Shown here piece by piece: positions 34,280 through 44,091 of a stretch of 64,000 nucleotides of DNA. A program made the position numbers and the translations under genes. The first letter of the stretch is position 1, and each line of letters starts with the position of its first letter. The stretch covers positions 42,036,001-42,100,000 of the forward strand of contig NC_077222.1 of NCBI RefSeq assembly GCF_024763615.1, written 5' to 3'. The notes under the pieces were generated by a model. That model was given only the letters and a program-made list of their open reading frames with translations. It was not told the origin of the DNA and did no database searches. This DNA is from Phlebotomus papatasi. Taxonomy: Eukaryota > Arthropoda > Insecta > Diptera > Psychodidae.

Positions 34280-37200
34280 TTAATCCAAGTAAATATCACT
34301 GTAGGCAATCTTTGCAAATATCGTGTTGATGATTGTGTTGAATATCTGTGAGAATGCTTCATTAATGGCTGGTTTCAATTCCTCCAGAATATCCTTCCAA
34401 TTCTCATTGAGGAACAAATTCATGTTGTCACTTAGTGCTTTGTCACCATTGAAAAGATTCTCAAAATTGATGTGAAGGCGTGTGGTATCAAAGCCAAAAA
34501 GAAAATCTTTTGTCTGTATGTATACTTTGGAGTTTTTGTACGTTTGTGTTGTCTTGAACTTGATCTTAAACGTGAGGTTGTCCAGTGTTAGATTGCTCTT
34601 GCCATTTCCTTGAATTGGCAAAATCAGCACACGCCCATCAATCTTGTATCGTCCTAGTAGTGCAACTTGCTTCAATGCTGCCTCAGCTTCAAACAGCACG
34701 TTTGTTGGATCCTTTTCGAAGCCCCTATTTGCAAACAATTAGAAATTAAAAATAAATATATACCTATTCTGTAAGAAGTAAATTTAAAAAATCAAACACT
34801 CACTTGACTTTAGTAACTTCAACATTCCTCAGCCCAATTATGTCAGTATTACTCAGGACCAAGTTTATATTAACTGGACTTTCATGTTCTTGGGTGATTT
34901 TGATTTCATTCACATGGAGCGGATCGATCGGTAGTAGGTGAAGTCCACGATGACCATTTGGAACCATTCTTATCACCTTTGTAATGATTTCGGGTAAACA
35001 TTTCAGATCGGCTGCTTTGCATTTTTCAATATCATCAGCTTTAAAGACAAATAAATTTTTGTTGTGAAATATTTTTTATTAAAAATTACAAAATTTTTCA
35101 ATTCTATAAGGTCACACGCTAAATGCTCGATATTTGTAATCAATTACCCAATAAAACCTCGAAAAAACGTATCACTTAACCCATTCCTTACCTTTGTATT
35201 ATACATCATACGCAAATTGAGTGATTTTTGATGATTTATTTCTAGGCAATTTTTATCCGAATTGCTGTCGGGAATGGATTTTTAGTAACGTTAGTTATTC
35301 AATTACTTGAGAAAAATAGTCCGACAGAGATGAAAATACATTTTGGTTTTGCTTTCTTGCTTCGCGGAAGGTCATGCAAAATTTTTGCTCAAAATGGAGG
35401 ACAGAAAATACGACATCCCGTCGAATTTGTTAAAATTGGCCTCGTTCCTCTTTCCTGATTTGAATTCTAGTTCCCAATTGGTGTTCTTGGATAGTCACTC
35501 TATCTAAAGCAATAGAGTTTGTAATGAATTAATGCACAGAATTTAAATTCAGTGACCGTTAAGACGTGTGTTTGACAGAGGCTCCCCGCGCCCCCATATG
35601 AGATAATTTTTTTTTCTTTTCAAAAAATTCATCTACTAATCTGTAGGAAACTAATCCCAAAATATGAACATTCCATCTCAAGTATTTTTGGTACATTGAC
35701 TGAATGGGTTAATATTTTCAGCGAAAAATAATATTCTGAGTGGTGTCGTCAAAAGATAAACCAAGCTTATTCCAAGAATTGTCCAAGATTTCCAAATCAA
35801 TAATAGTTATAATTGTAAATGGAAAATAGGAATAGAACTTATTTTTTAATATCTTGTAGTCTTTGAGTGGAATCTCTCGATTTTGAGTTGCTTAGATCGA
35901 AAAAATAAACACCCATCAGCCAAAGTCGGAACAGGCTTTTCTTATTTTTTTTAAATATATTTTTGTAATCCATGTAACTCGAAGTAATACTTATACCTAT
36001 TGCGAATAAGTTTTATTAAAACCGTAAAGGAAATAATAGATCACCCTACTATCACACTATACATTCAGCTCTTTGATCTCGGGATCATTAGGACTGAAAA
36101 TGATAAATAAAAGCCCACAATGTGAAGGGCGATTTTTTGAAAAAATTTCTTGAGTCTTTGACAGCTATCATCTGGATATGGAAGAGCTAGTTAGATTTGA
36201 AATTCCGAACTAACTAATTTCAAAATTCGTTCTATGATAAAATTAATAATATTTTTATAATTAATGCAATTTTTAAACTTTTAAATAAAGTTTTTTTTTA
36301 ATATAATTTTTTTTTATTAAATTTCAAGAGTTGTATAAATTATCAAATTAAAATTAATGAATTAAGTTGTAATATTATTTATGCGTTTGTCTATGATCAA
36401 TCTTGAGGCTTAAGGAGTACCGATAATTTACTGATCATTCTAGAATAATTTTATTCTTTATTGCTCCACTTACTAATTCACACAACAATTTTGGTTTTTT
36501 AACCCTTTGCGGACAAATGGTTCACGGGTGATCTATTGAGAAAATATTTTTTGACTATCTTGATTATCAACAGATTGAAAGTCATCTGTTGCTGTATTAT
36601 AGTCAAAACCCTTTTTTGGGTCGACACTGATACACTCATTCACAAAGGGTTAAATTGTAAGGCACCCAAGGTCTTTTTTTGGAATTTTTTTGTTTTGATC
36701 TAAATGAATTTTACTTGACTCTCAACTATTTCCCTGTTGTAGTTCATTAAACTCGGTGGATTAAACCCTGTATATTCAACAACCGATTTACATAAAGATT
36801 CCATTCATTTTATAGGAAATGGAATTTCCAATAGGTCTGAACCAATTTTATTTGGTAATATGCAGAGTGCTCAGACAGACCTTTAATAAATTTTCTTAAT
36901 TATTATTTTTAAAGAGATCATAATTGTTGCCATTCTATCCTATTTTCAACTGCTCGAACTCCAAGAGAGAGCAGTTTTAACAATCGTGTTTTTTTTCAAC
37001 TTCTCTCCATCCTGGCTGCCAAACGGTAAGAGATAGTGACTTCCGGTCTTCGGTGACCCCCCCCCCCCAAAAGTCAACATTCTCTATCGAACTAACTTAC
37101 CCAAATTACTCCAAACCCCTTCTATCCCCTCCAAAAACATGTTTTTTGACTTTGCAAAAAATTGGCCCTGGCGATTTCGTTCATTTTTGGAAATATTTTG

Positions 37201-38686
37201 GAGGAAGTCCAGCTGAACATTTCGTCCTTTGACAACTTTCACCGGAAAAATCGCCATTTTGAATTATTCAAGGTCAAATGCCTAATTTTCACCCGATTTT
37301 GTCAATTAAATAATTAAAAGGTTATTGATTTTTTGAAACCCTCTTGAACAATTTTCAACTTCAAGATGGTTTTGAGGTGATTTATAGACAAATTAAATTC
37401 GACCATAATTTTATATGCACACACTAAAAAAAAATGGCTGCAAATTTTTGTAATCGTGTGTACTAATACACATTTGTGTAATTTATACACATTTTGTTTG
37501 AAAACTGTGTAATTTGTACACCTTATATTTGAAAACTGTGTAATTTTACACGAAATATGTAAGAAAATATACAAAACTGTGTAATCATTCCCAGTTGATT
37601 GCACGGTTTACAATTACATAAAATTTAAATTACACATTTTCAGATTACACGTTTTGTTGAAATACATAATTTGTGTAACTTTACAAGAATAATTGTGGTA
37701 AAAAAGCAAACCAACGATTATCCTTGTAAATTTTTTTTACTGTGCACCAGACAAATTTACGAAAAGGAATATAGGGCAGAGCTCCTTCTCGGGAGTTAGA
37801 GCAGCTGGGAAAGCCTCGGACGCTTTGCCACCCCTTTTATTTTATTTTCTTTCTTTTAAAACTCTCCGACTTTTCTGTTACGCACGCGATTCTTTATACA
37901 CTATGATTAATTATAAACAGAACTTTTGTACTTTTCTTTCAAAATTATTGAATTAAGTCCAAAATGCACGCCTAAATGTTTTTTGTTGATTTAAAAATCT
38001 CCTGATAGTTGAGAAGAATTTCTCAGGTTAAATTAAAATAAAGATGTAAGATTAATTTTACTATTACGATTTAAATTGTTGAAACACTTTAAGTGAGAGT
38101 ATTTTTTCTCACTCATGTCAGAGTATTTACATTAAATTCCATAAAGCATTTTTATCTGTAGCGGATATCAATAATTTAATATTTATGTAATTATTATTCA
38201 CATTTTATCCAAAATAAATTCATAGCACTTTGTCCAGGAAGTTCATTTTAGTTTTAACTTAAATGAAGGTTAGGAATTCACGTTTATTTTGCACGTTTGT
38301 AAAAATTAGGCATATTTTTGCCACTCAAACTTTAAAGGTATTTCTGGTATTTTCGTAAGCTTTGCGTATGAAGTGTTATGTTTGAATTTATTGTATATGA
38401 TGCATCATTATTTGTTTTCACTTTTAGCATTCCATAACGTATGATGTGTTTTTTCATATTTTTGGCAATTTCACATCAGGAACGGTAGAAAAATGCTGAG
38501 TATAAATTCAATACGGTGATAATTAATCAACGAGGTGAAAAGTTCTAGTTTCCTTTTATTTTAGGTGCTTTAGCATAAACCACATTACTGTTTTTGATTG
38601 ATATCGAATCACTTACGAAATTTAGCGGCTATTGATGATTTTACGAAAAGTAACACGACCGTGGTTGAGATGATAAATTTGATCAT
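34280..38686 (-). CDS. TO6: takeout/JHBP-family secreted protein, 249 aa
   Basis: Minus-strand exons are 38686-38617, 35038-34804 and 34724-34280 (phases 1 and 2). The signal peptide is MIKFIISTTVVLLFVKSSIA. Family marks are CKAADLKC, LHLLPIDPLHVNEIKI, LGRYKIDGRVLILPIQGNGK with SNLTL, and NFENLFNGDKALSDNMNLFL, ending YSDIYLD. The third intron has been lost precisely: the 445-nt last exon equals 143 + 302. Intron 1 is 3.6 kb and separates the signal peptide from the mature protein. The signal exon was chosen by its AAKF ending, as in TO5, and by matching phase. TO6 is the closest of the six to the classical takeout pattern. Confidence 0.88.
36499..36653. mobile_element. piggyBac-like TTAA MITE, 155 bp, diverged
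   Basis: It begins TTAACCCTTTGCGGACAAAT and ends CACAAAGGGTTAA. The subterminal palindrome is degraded to GGTTCACGGGTGATCT. Confidence 0.65.
37425..37747. mobile_element. Possible MITE made of TGTGTAATTTA words
   Basis: Ends resembling CACACTAAAAAAAAATGG and TTTTTTTTACTGTGCACC are imperfect inverted copies. The interior repeats TTTGTGTAATTTATACAC in both orientations, as in the other hairpin-rich MITEs here. Confidence 0.45.
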
Positions 38687-38900
38687 TTTCTGTATTTTAT
38701 TTTATTTTAATTCCTGCGATATTTAAGGCAACACGACACTATTTGTTATTTTGGTCGAAAATACAACAATAACTATCACTGAAAATTTTCCCCCCTGAGG
38801 AAAATTCTTATGAATGGAACTGCCTCTTTTTCGTGCAAAAAAGTGTGTTCACCGGTTGACGGTGCGTTTAACAGTGGAAGTAGCTGTGATTAGACTGATT

Positions 38901-38909
38901 CTTTATATA
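38901..38909 (-). promoter_or_regulatory. TATA-like box of TO6
   Basis: The minus-strand TATATAAAG lies about 215 bp upstream of the TO6 ATG, farther than in the siblings. A 5' UTR of about 185 bases would be needed. Confidence 0.35.
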
Positions 38910-40356
38910 GCGAACTTATTCAAGGATTTCTAGTAGTCGTCTCGTCTTAACTATCAATACTAGTGTATCGAGTGTATCACATTACACTCACTAATGTAGC
39001 TCTCATCGTCTCAATATTATTTTTTTTGCTTCAATTTTTTTTCGTTTATGTATTCAATTTAAGTATGAGAACCTCTCAGTGCAGAACTGTTTATATTGTT
39101 TGGTAAATAATTCCAGGAAAAGTTAGTATTAGGGTATTTTATGTTATTTATTACAAAATGAGTAATTTTTTAGCCTTGTGTGATTTTTGACCGGTAATGT
39201 GGGAAGAATAAATTAGAATTTTAAAGATAAATGCAAGCGATGATCTTATCAGCAACTCAGGAAGAAAATGGAAAAAGACATTTTGGTCTTCACTATATAT
39301 AACATTGAGAATAAATATCAAAATTTTATATACGATCCATCGTGATTGACCATTAAATGTTGGATTGGTTTATCAAGATTTTTCAATTAGCTCTACACGC
39401 GAAGACAAGAACAAGAAAATACTCACTTTCAGAACTTTTTTACCTGTAAAATTTTATTTCTCAAACTTTTTGCGTTTATCTTTACGATGAATACATTATG
39501 AAAAAGACAAATTAGTGGTCATGCTTCTTTTACCTGTCCATTAAACTCTATAGATAGGCAACAAAAAATTAACTTTATTACTGATGTACACGTACATTAT
39601 CTTGAAAGATGTGACTTGAATAGAAGAACCTGCTTAAGAATTTTTCTTTTCTGGCATGACAAACAAAAGCAATTCGCAGTTAATTGAATTGCTAAAAGGC
39701 TCAAGACATTATAAATCATTTATCTTTTATTGATTTTTTGATTTTTAGCAAAAACTATTTCACGAAAAATCAAGTTCAGAAGACACACTCTCAATGTCAG
39801 TTCAAAAGCGTGATAACTACTAAAAAACTACCTCAGTACAAGAATTGCAAGTTATTATTATTTTTTACATTTCTCTTAAAGTTATTTTCCGTGTGGTTAA
39901 TTCAAATTGCATCGAACTGGAAATACCTCATTGAAGAATTCTTCGTGTTGTAAGAAGGCAAAAAAAACAGTGTTTTGGTTTGGAATGCTATTTTCGAAGG
40001 GTTTCGTGTATGATAATTTTAATCGAAGGGTTGAATGAACAATCGTGAAGGATGTTATTTGCTAGTTACACAAGGATCAACAAGTTGAAGAAAGGGTGAA
40101 TTTATTGACAAAGGCACGTATCTACGTAATAGCAAACATTTTTTTTCTTACTTTTCATTATGATTCTATAAAAAAATTCTCATTGTTTAGATTATTTGAG
40201 ATATTTCTTAGATATTACGGAATTACCGGGATAATTAACATACAATCTTTGAACTTTATTCTTTATACGACTTTCACATTACTTTAAAATGGAAATAAAA
40301 TTTCCCCAAAGATCGGTAGGATATTATTCTCATAAAAAATCACTAGAATATTATGC
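38910..40356. other. Intergenic DNA upstream of the takeout array
   Basis: AT-rich, with short frames of low-complexity composition only. No repeat or gene was recognised. Confidence 0.4.
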
Positions 40357-41081
40357 TAAGGGAGACCGAGGCAGAATTAGCCATACATAGTATTAGACAG
40401 TGGGATGTTATAGCTTGCCCTACACAGAAAAAAATATTTTGTAAATTGTTTGTAAATGTTTGTGAATTTCTATTAGGGCGTTACAAAATGCTCGTGAATC
40501 GTATAACTCACAAACAAGTTCGTAAAAGCCTGTACTTTTTTTTAACAAACATTATTCGTAACATGGATCACTTGACGAGCATTTTTGTACTTTTATACAA
40601 ACATTTGTTCGTAAATGTTCGTAAACACACAAAAATGTTCGTAAAATTTTGTCATTTGTTCGTAAATGTTTGTTTTCCTGTCGAACATTTACGAATAAAT
40701 GACAAAATTTTAGGAACATTTTTTTTGTGTAATTACAAACATTTACGAACAAATGTTTGTAAAAATACAAAAAAATGTTCGTCAAATGATCATGTTACGA
40801 ACAATGTTTGTGAAAAAGTACGAACTTTTACGAACTTGTTTGTGGGTTATACGATTTATGAGCATTTCGTAAGTCCCCAATATAAATTCACGAACAATTA
40901 CGAAATATTTTTTTTTCTCTGTAGAAGTTTTTAAACTTCTAAGAACCCACCATTTATTACAAATAAAGACCTCCCTTCCTATATTCTTTTTGAAGTATTT
41001 TTCAGCTTGACACAATTTTTTTTTACATATTATACGTAATGAATAATTTAATTTACTGGAAAATTGTGCCCCGGTCTTCCC
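40357..41081. mobile_element. Inverted-repeat element 'GGGAGACCGAGGCAGAATTA' containing a nested foldback
   Basis: Left end CTAAGGGAGACCGAGGCAGA and right end TTGTGCCCCGGTCTTCC are imperfect inverted copies related to the elements at 23500 and 50108. A complete foldback element (40423-40921) lies inside, so it is about 225 bp without the insertion. Confidence 0.55.
40423..40921. mobile_element. Foldback family 'CACAGAAAAAAATATTTT', full copy, 499 bp
   Basis: It begins CACAGAAAAAAATATTTTG and ends AAATATTTTTTTTTCTCTG, with TA on each side. The two halves are inverted copies of each other over nearly the full length, so the element could form an almost complete hairpin of about 245 bp. Frames on both strands (up to 193 codons) are products of the repeat. 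Confidence 0.85.
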
Positions 41082-41629
41082 GATTGAAATTTAATATCTT
41101 CTTCAGTCCAAAATAAATAAATTTTGCAAAATTCTAAAACTCATAATGGATTTTAAATTGGGTCAACCCAGCGAGCAAAAAAACGAAAAAAGCAACGTTT
41201 TCAGCATATTTTTGTTGAGTCGATCTGCAAAAATATGCTGACCGGTAAGCAGTGTTAAAACAAAAAGTACTGGCCAAAGATATGGAAATAGTACTGCCTC
41301 GTGAGGGTCGTTTTAGGGTTAGCAAAATTCAGCTGAAAATACATATGTTTTCACCTGAATTGAAATCGGTTAGCATTTGGTGATCGCTGGAAACGGACCA
41401 AAAGTGATAGAATTAATTGTTCGAAATTACCAGTCTTTTAGAGATGCATTTCTTATTCAATAATATTAATCTTGAGGATTTTGTTATTAGAAAGAATAAA
41501 GGAAATAATATTATATTATTATCAATTGGTCAGTAAAAATAACAATTGGTCAGTTTGTAAATGAAACGGAAAGTAATTGTAGATGACCAAAATTAGTTAA
41601 ATTTTCTTAGTAAAGAATAGACTTCACCT

Positions 41630-42564
41630 AAATGGATCAGTACCTCTTGGCCGATACACAACAGTGTTTCAGGCCGAGGTTGGCGCCATAGTGTTTTTGG
41701 AGTGCATAGGCTGATAATGGGCTGCTGGAGGGAAGGAAAATACAAATCTTTTCGAATAGCAAGTCCAAATTTTTTTTCATATGAGGTTGGAAGACGTGGT
41801 CTGCTCTTGTTTCCAAATGCCAAGAACTGTTAGAATCGACCTCACAGATATGTGAGGTTAGACTAAATTGTGTTCCTGGACACATTGGAATTGCAGGCAA
41901 TGAGGAAGTAAACCGTCTCATTGTTGCGGAAGCTAGGATTGGTCTCATTGAACCTGTACTAGTATTAGGGCTTTCCTAATAAATTAGGAAGTCTATAATA
42001 AGAGAAGAAATGTTAAATGCTCATCAAACAGACTGGACCGCGACAACTAGCTGTCGCGTGTGTACAAATTGTTCATGGTCAATATCGACAAAAAACGGAC
42101 GGATTATGTTTCGGGTGGCAGTCGCTGGAGAACCCGGCGGGCTGCTATTCACTTTAACTGGCCATGAAGAAACATCTGAATAAGACTGGTATCCAATGCT
42201 ATCCGATGTGCAGAGGATGTAATGAGACTAAAAAAAATGGTCATACACTGAGAGAAATTCGAAAAATTCAAAATAACATTCCGGAAATGTTAATTCTACC
42301 CTGCATTATTTATCCGAAATCGGTGTAAACATTGTGCTTTTTAGGTGTATTAGGGGTTAAAGTTACTCTTTTCCATGTTAATTTTACCCTTAAAAAGCCG
42401 TAAAATTAACATTAAAAACTGTTGATATATTTTTACACCTAAAAAGTGTTAAAGTTATGAGGAAAAAAAGTTAATCGCACCCTCTTTTTTTTCTCAGTGT
42501 ACATCTTGAGTGTGACTGCCCCTGTTTGAGTAATTTGAGGCGGAAGTTGTTTTATAAAACAGTA
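41630..42564 (+). pseudogene. Decayed non-LTR retrotransposon, RNase H segment, split by a MITE
   Basis: Plus-strand frame fragments read PLGRYTTVFQAEVGAI (about 41645), then CVPGHIGIAGNEEVNRL (about 41870), then TGIQCYPMCRGCNETKKNGH (about 42190). After the MITE at 42246-42499 the text resumes as CDCPCLSNLRRKLF. The VPGHxGIxGNE motif and the final Cys-rich segment mark the RNase H domain and 3' end of an I/Jockey-like LINE. Stops and frame changes show it is dead. It ends at the pogo-like element at 42565. Confidence 0.65.
42246..42499. mobile_element. MITE family 'CACTGAGAGAAA', copy 2
   Basis: CACTGAGAGAAATTCG on the left and TTTTTTTTCTCAGTG on the right are bounded by TA at 42244-42245 and 42500-42501, a perfect TA target duplication. 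It interrupts the LINE relic, which reads through when it is ignored. Confidence 0.88.
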
Positions 42565-42901
42565 CAGTAGAGTCTCGCTATAGGCCATCGCTCTATAGTC
42601 CACAATTTATCGACCGTTGATTTCAAAATCAACGGTCTGACTGATTTTAAGTTAGGTTATGTTTTTTAGTATGCGACATGCATAATTATTTTAATATTTT
42701 TGGCAAACTTTATTAAGTAGTTGTGATAATTGTGATCCACAATGAAGAGAGCAGACAAGTACCACAATCGCAAAGAAAGTGGAAGCCGTCGAGCAATTTC
42801 ATTACTAAAAATCGTTGATAATTTTAAAAAATTACATGGACTATAGTGCGACCCAAGTGTCAAATTTGAAACCAAATATGGACTATAGCGAGACTCTACT
42901 G
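42565..42901. mobile_element. pogo/Tigger-derived MITE, copy 1 (337 bp)
   Basis: The TIRs are CAGTAGAGTCTCGCTATA and TATAGCGAGACTCTACTG with TA at both sides. The interior has ATGAAGAGAGCAGACAAG, a diverged form of the region that in copy 2 reads as a short transposase start. Confidence 0.88.
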
Positions 42902-43246
42902 TATTTCCTCTGAATGAACTATCAGGGACACAGGGATTTTTAATTGTTTAATGCTCATTTTTCGCTATTTGTATTACTTATCGAATTTTCTAATTTACTT
43001 TAATCATCCATTTATTTATTTATTTTTCTTTTACATCCTATTGAACTCTAAAAGTTACAAATGTTGCATAAAATAATGTGAAAATAAACTCTTTGCAACA
43101 TTGCAATTCATTAATTTTTTGTGAACTTCTTTTGGGGTTCATGAAAAAAAAGTTTCCAATGTTTTCCTTCTTTCTTTGAGGTTTTAAACTTGCCAAGCGA
43201 TGATGGTTAGAGGAAAATTTTATGTAAAGGTATTTTTTCCATAGCC

Positions 43247-43618
43247 CTATACACTTTCAACAACCCAAGCAAATGGGGTTGAAACATAATGCGGTGGAAA
43301 CATTTGAATATCACGATATCCGTCCCATGAATATAACGTCATTCTTCCACCCCCTAGTCTCCGTGGCAAATAAATTGTTTCGAATAAACGGCAGACAACT
43401 CTAGGTATTGTCTCTGAAAAACTACTTTTAGTCGCTGAACTATATTCATAGTGAAAAGTTGTTGCTAAATTTTGCAACACAAAAAATAAGAAATTAAAAG
43501 AATTAAAGAAAAGCGAAAATTTGCTGATAAGTGCAAGAATATCAGTTTTGAGAAGGATATCAGTGATTGTGAAGAGTGAATGTGATATTTTTTGGAAGAA
43601 AATCATGAAAAAGTTCAA
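43247..43618 (-). CDS. Possible small gene, 123 aa, unrecognised
   Basis: A minus-strand frame begins MNFFMIFFQKISHSLFTITD and ends VSTPFAWVVESV with a stop at its 3' end. Residues 1-50 are hydrophobic and could include a signal or membrane segment. Residues 65-123 (PRVVCRLFETIYLPRRLGGG, RMTLYSWDGYRDIQMFPPHY) have a non-random composition, unlike the AT-rich shadow frames nearby. It lies about 470 bp upstream of the dynein start on the opposite strand. It could be the end of a spliced minus-strand gene, part of a decayed gene, or chance. No family was recognised. Confidence 0.3.
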   Translation of the reverse strand: MNFFMIFFQKISHSLFTITDILLKTDILALISKFSLFFNSFNFLFFVLQNLATTFHYEYSSATKSSFSETIPRVVCRLFETIYLPRRLGGGRMTLYSWDGYRDIQMFPPHYVSTPFAWVVESV

Positions 43619-44091
43619 GATGTGTTATGTAATCGCGATTATGTAATCAAAAGAAAAACGTTTTTGCAAGAAAGTCTTATAATATGAAGAAAAGTGAAGA
43701 AAATTCAAATAATTTACCATCTAGTGTGAAAGCAACTTTAAAGTGTGAAAGATTCAAATATTCTTTGTAAATTTTCGATTGAAAATTGTGTTATGTAACC
43801 CTTAAATCTTTAAAAATGATCTGACTTCTGAAGAACACTTAAAAAATAATTTAAAATTGTTCTTCCTATTGAATAATTTAGTGATTAAAATCAATTAAAA
43901 ATCAATTTACGCATAGGAATTATAGTGTGATTATCATAAAGTTTAATCCGCTTTTGATATTAAACGGCTTGTGCATTGATAACTCTTAGAATTAGAAAAA
44001 TATATATATAAAAAAAACACCAGAAAAAAAGAAAAGAATTTAAAAATATTAGTCGCAATTTGTGATCAAATAAAATTTTCCACTTGCCAAT
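43619..44091. other. 5' flank and probable 5' UTR of the dynein gene
   Basis: AT-rich without frames. No TATA box or initiator stands out. The base just before ATG (CCAATATGG) gives no strong start context beyond an A at -3. Confidence 0.4.

Larger units (their letters stand above)
35039..38616. other. 3.6-kb first intron of TO6
   Basis: It contains a TTAA MITE (36499-36653), a poly-C run near 37060-37070 inside a decayed dispersed repeat, and a possible MITE at 37425-37747. The remainder is AT-rich with no frame of interest. Confidence 0.5.

Noticed and set aside
40353..41015. Overlapping frames of up to 193 codons on both strands (FVGYTIYEHF, LRTNVCKNTKK phrases)
   Set aside because: They are translations of the CGTAAATGTTTGTAAA foldback repeat and recur at every copy in either orientation, so they are not genes.
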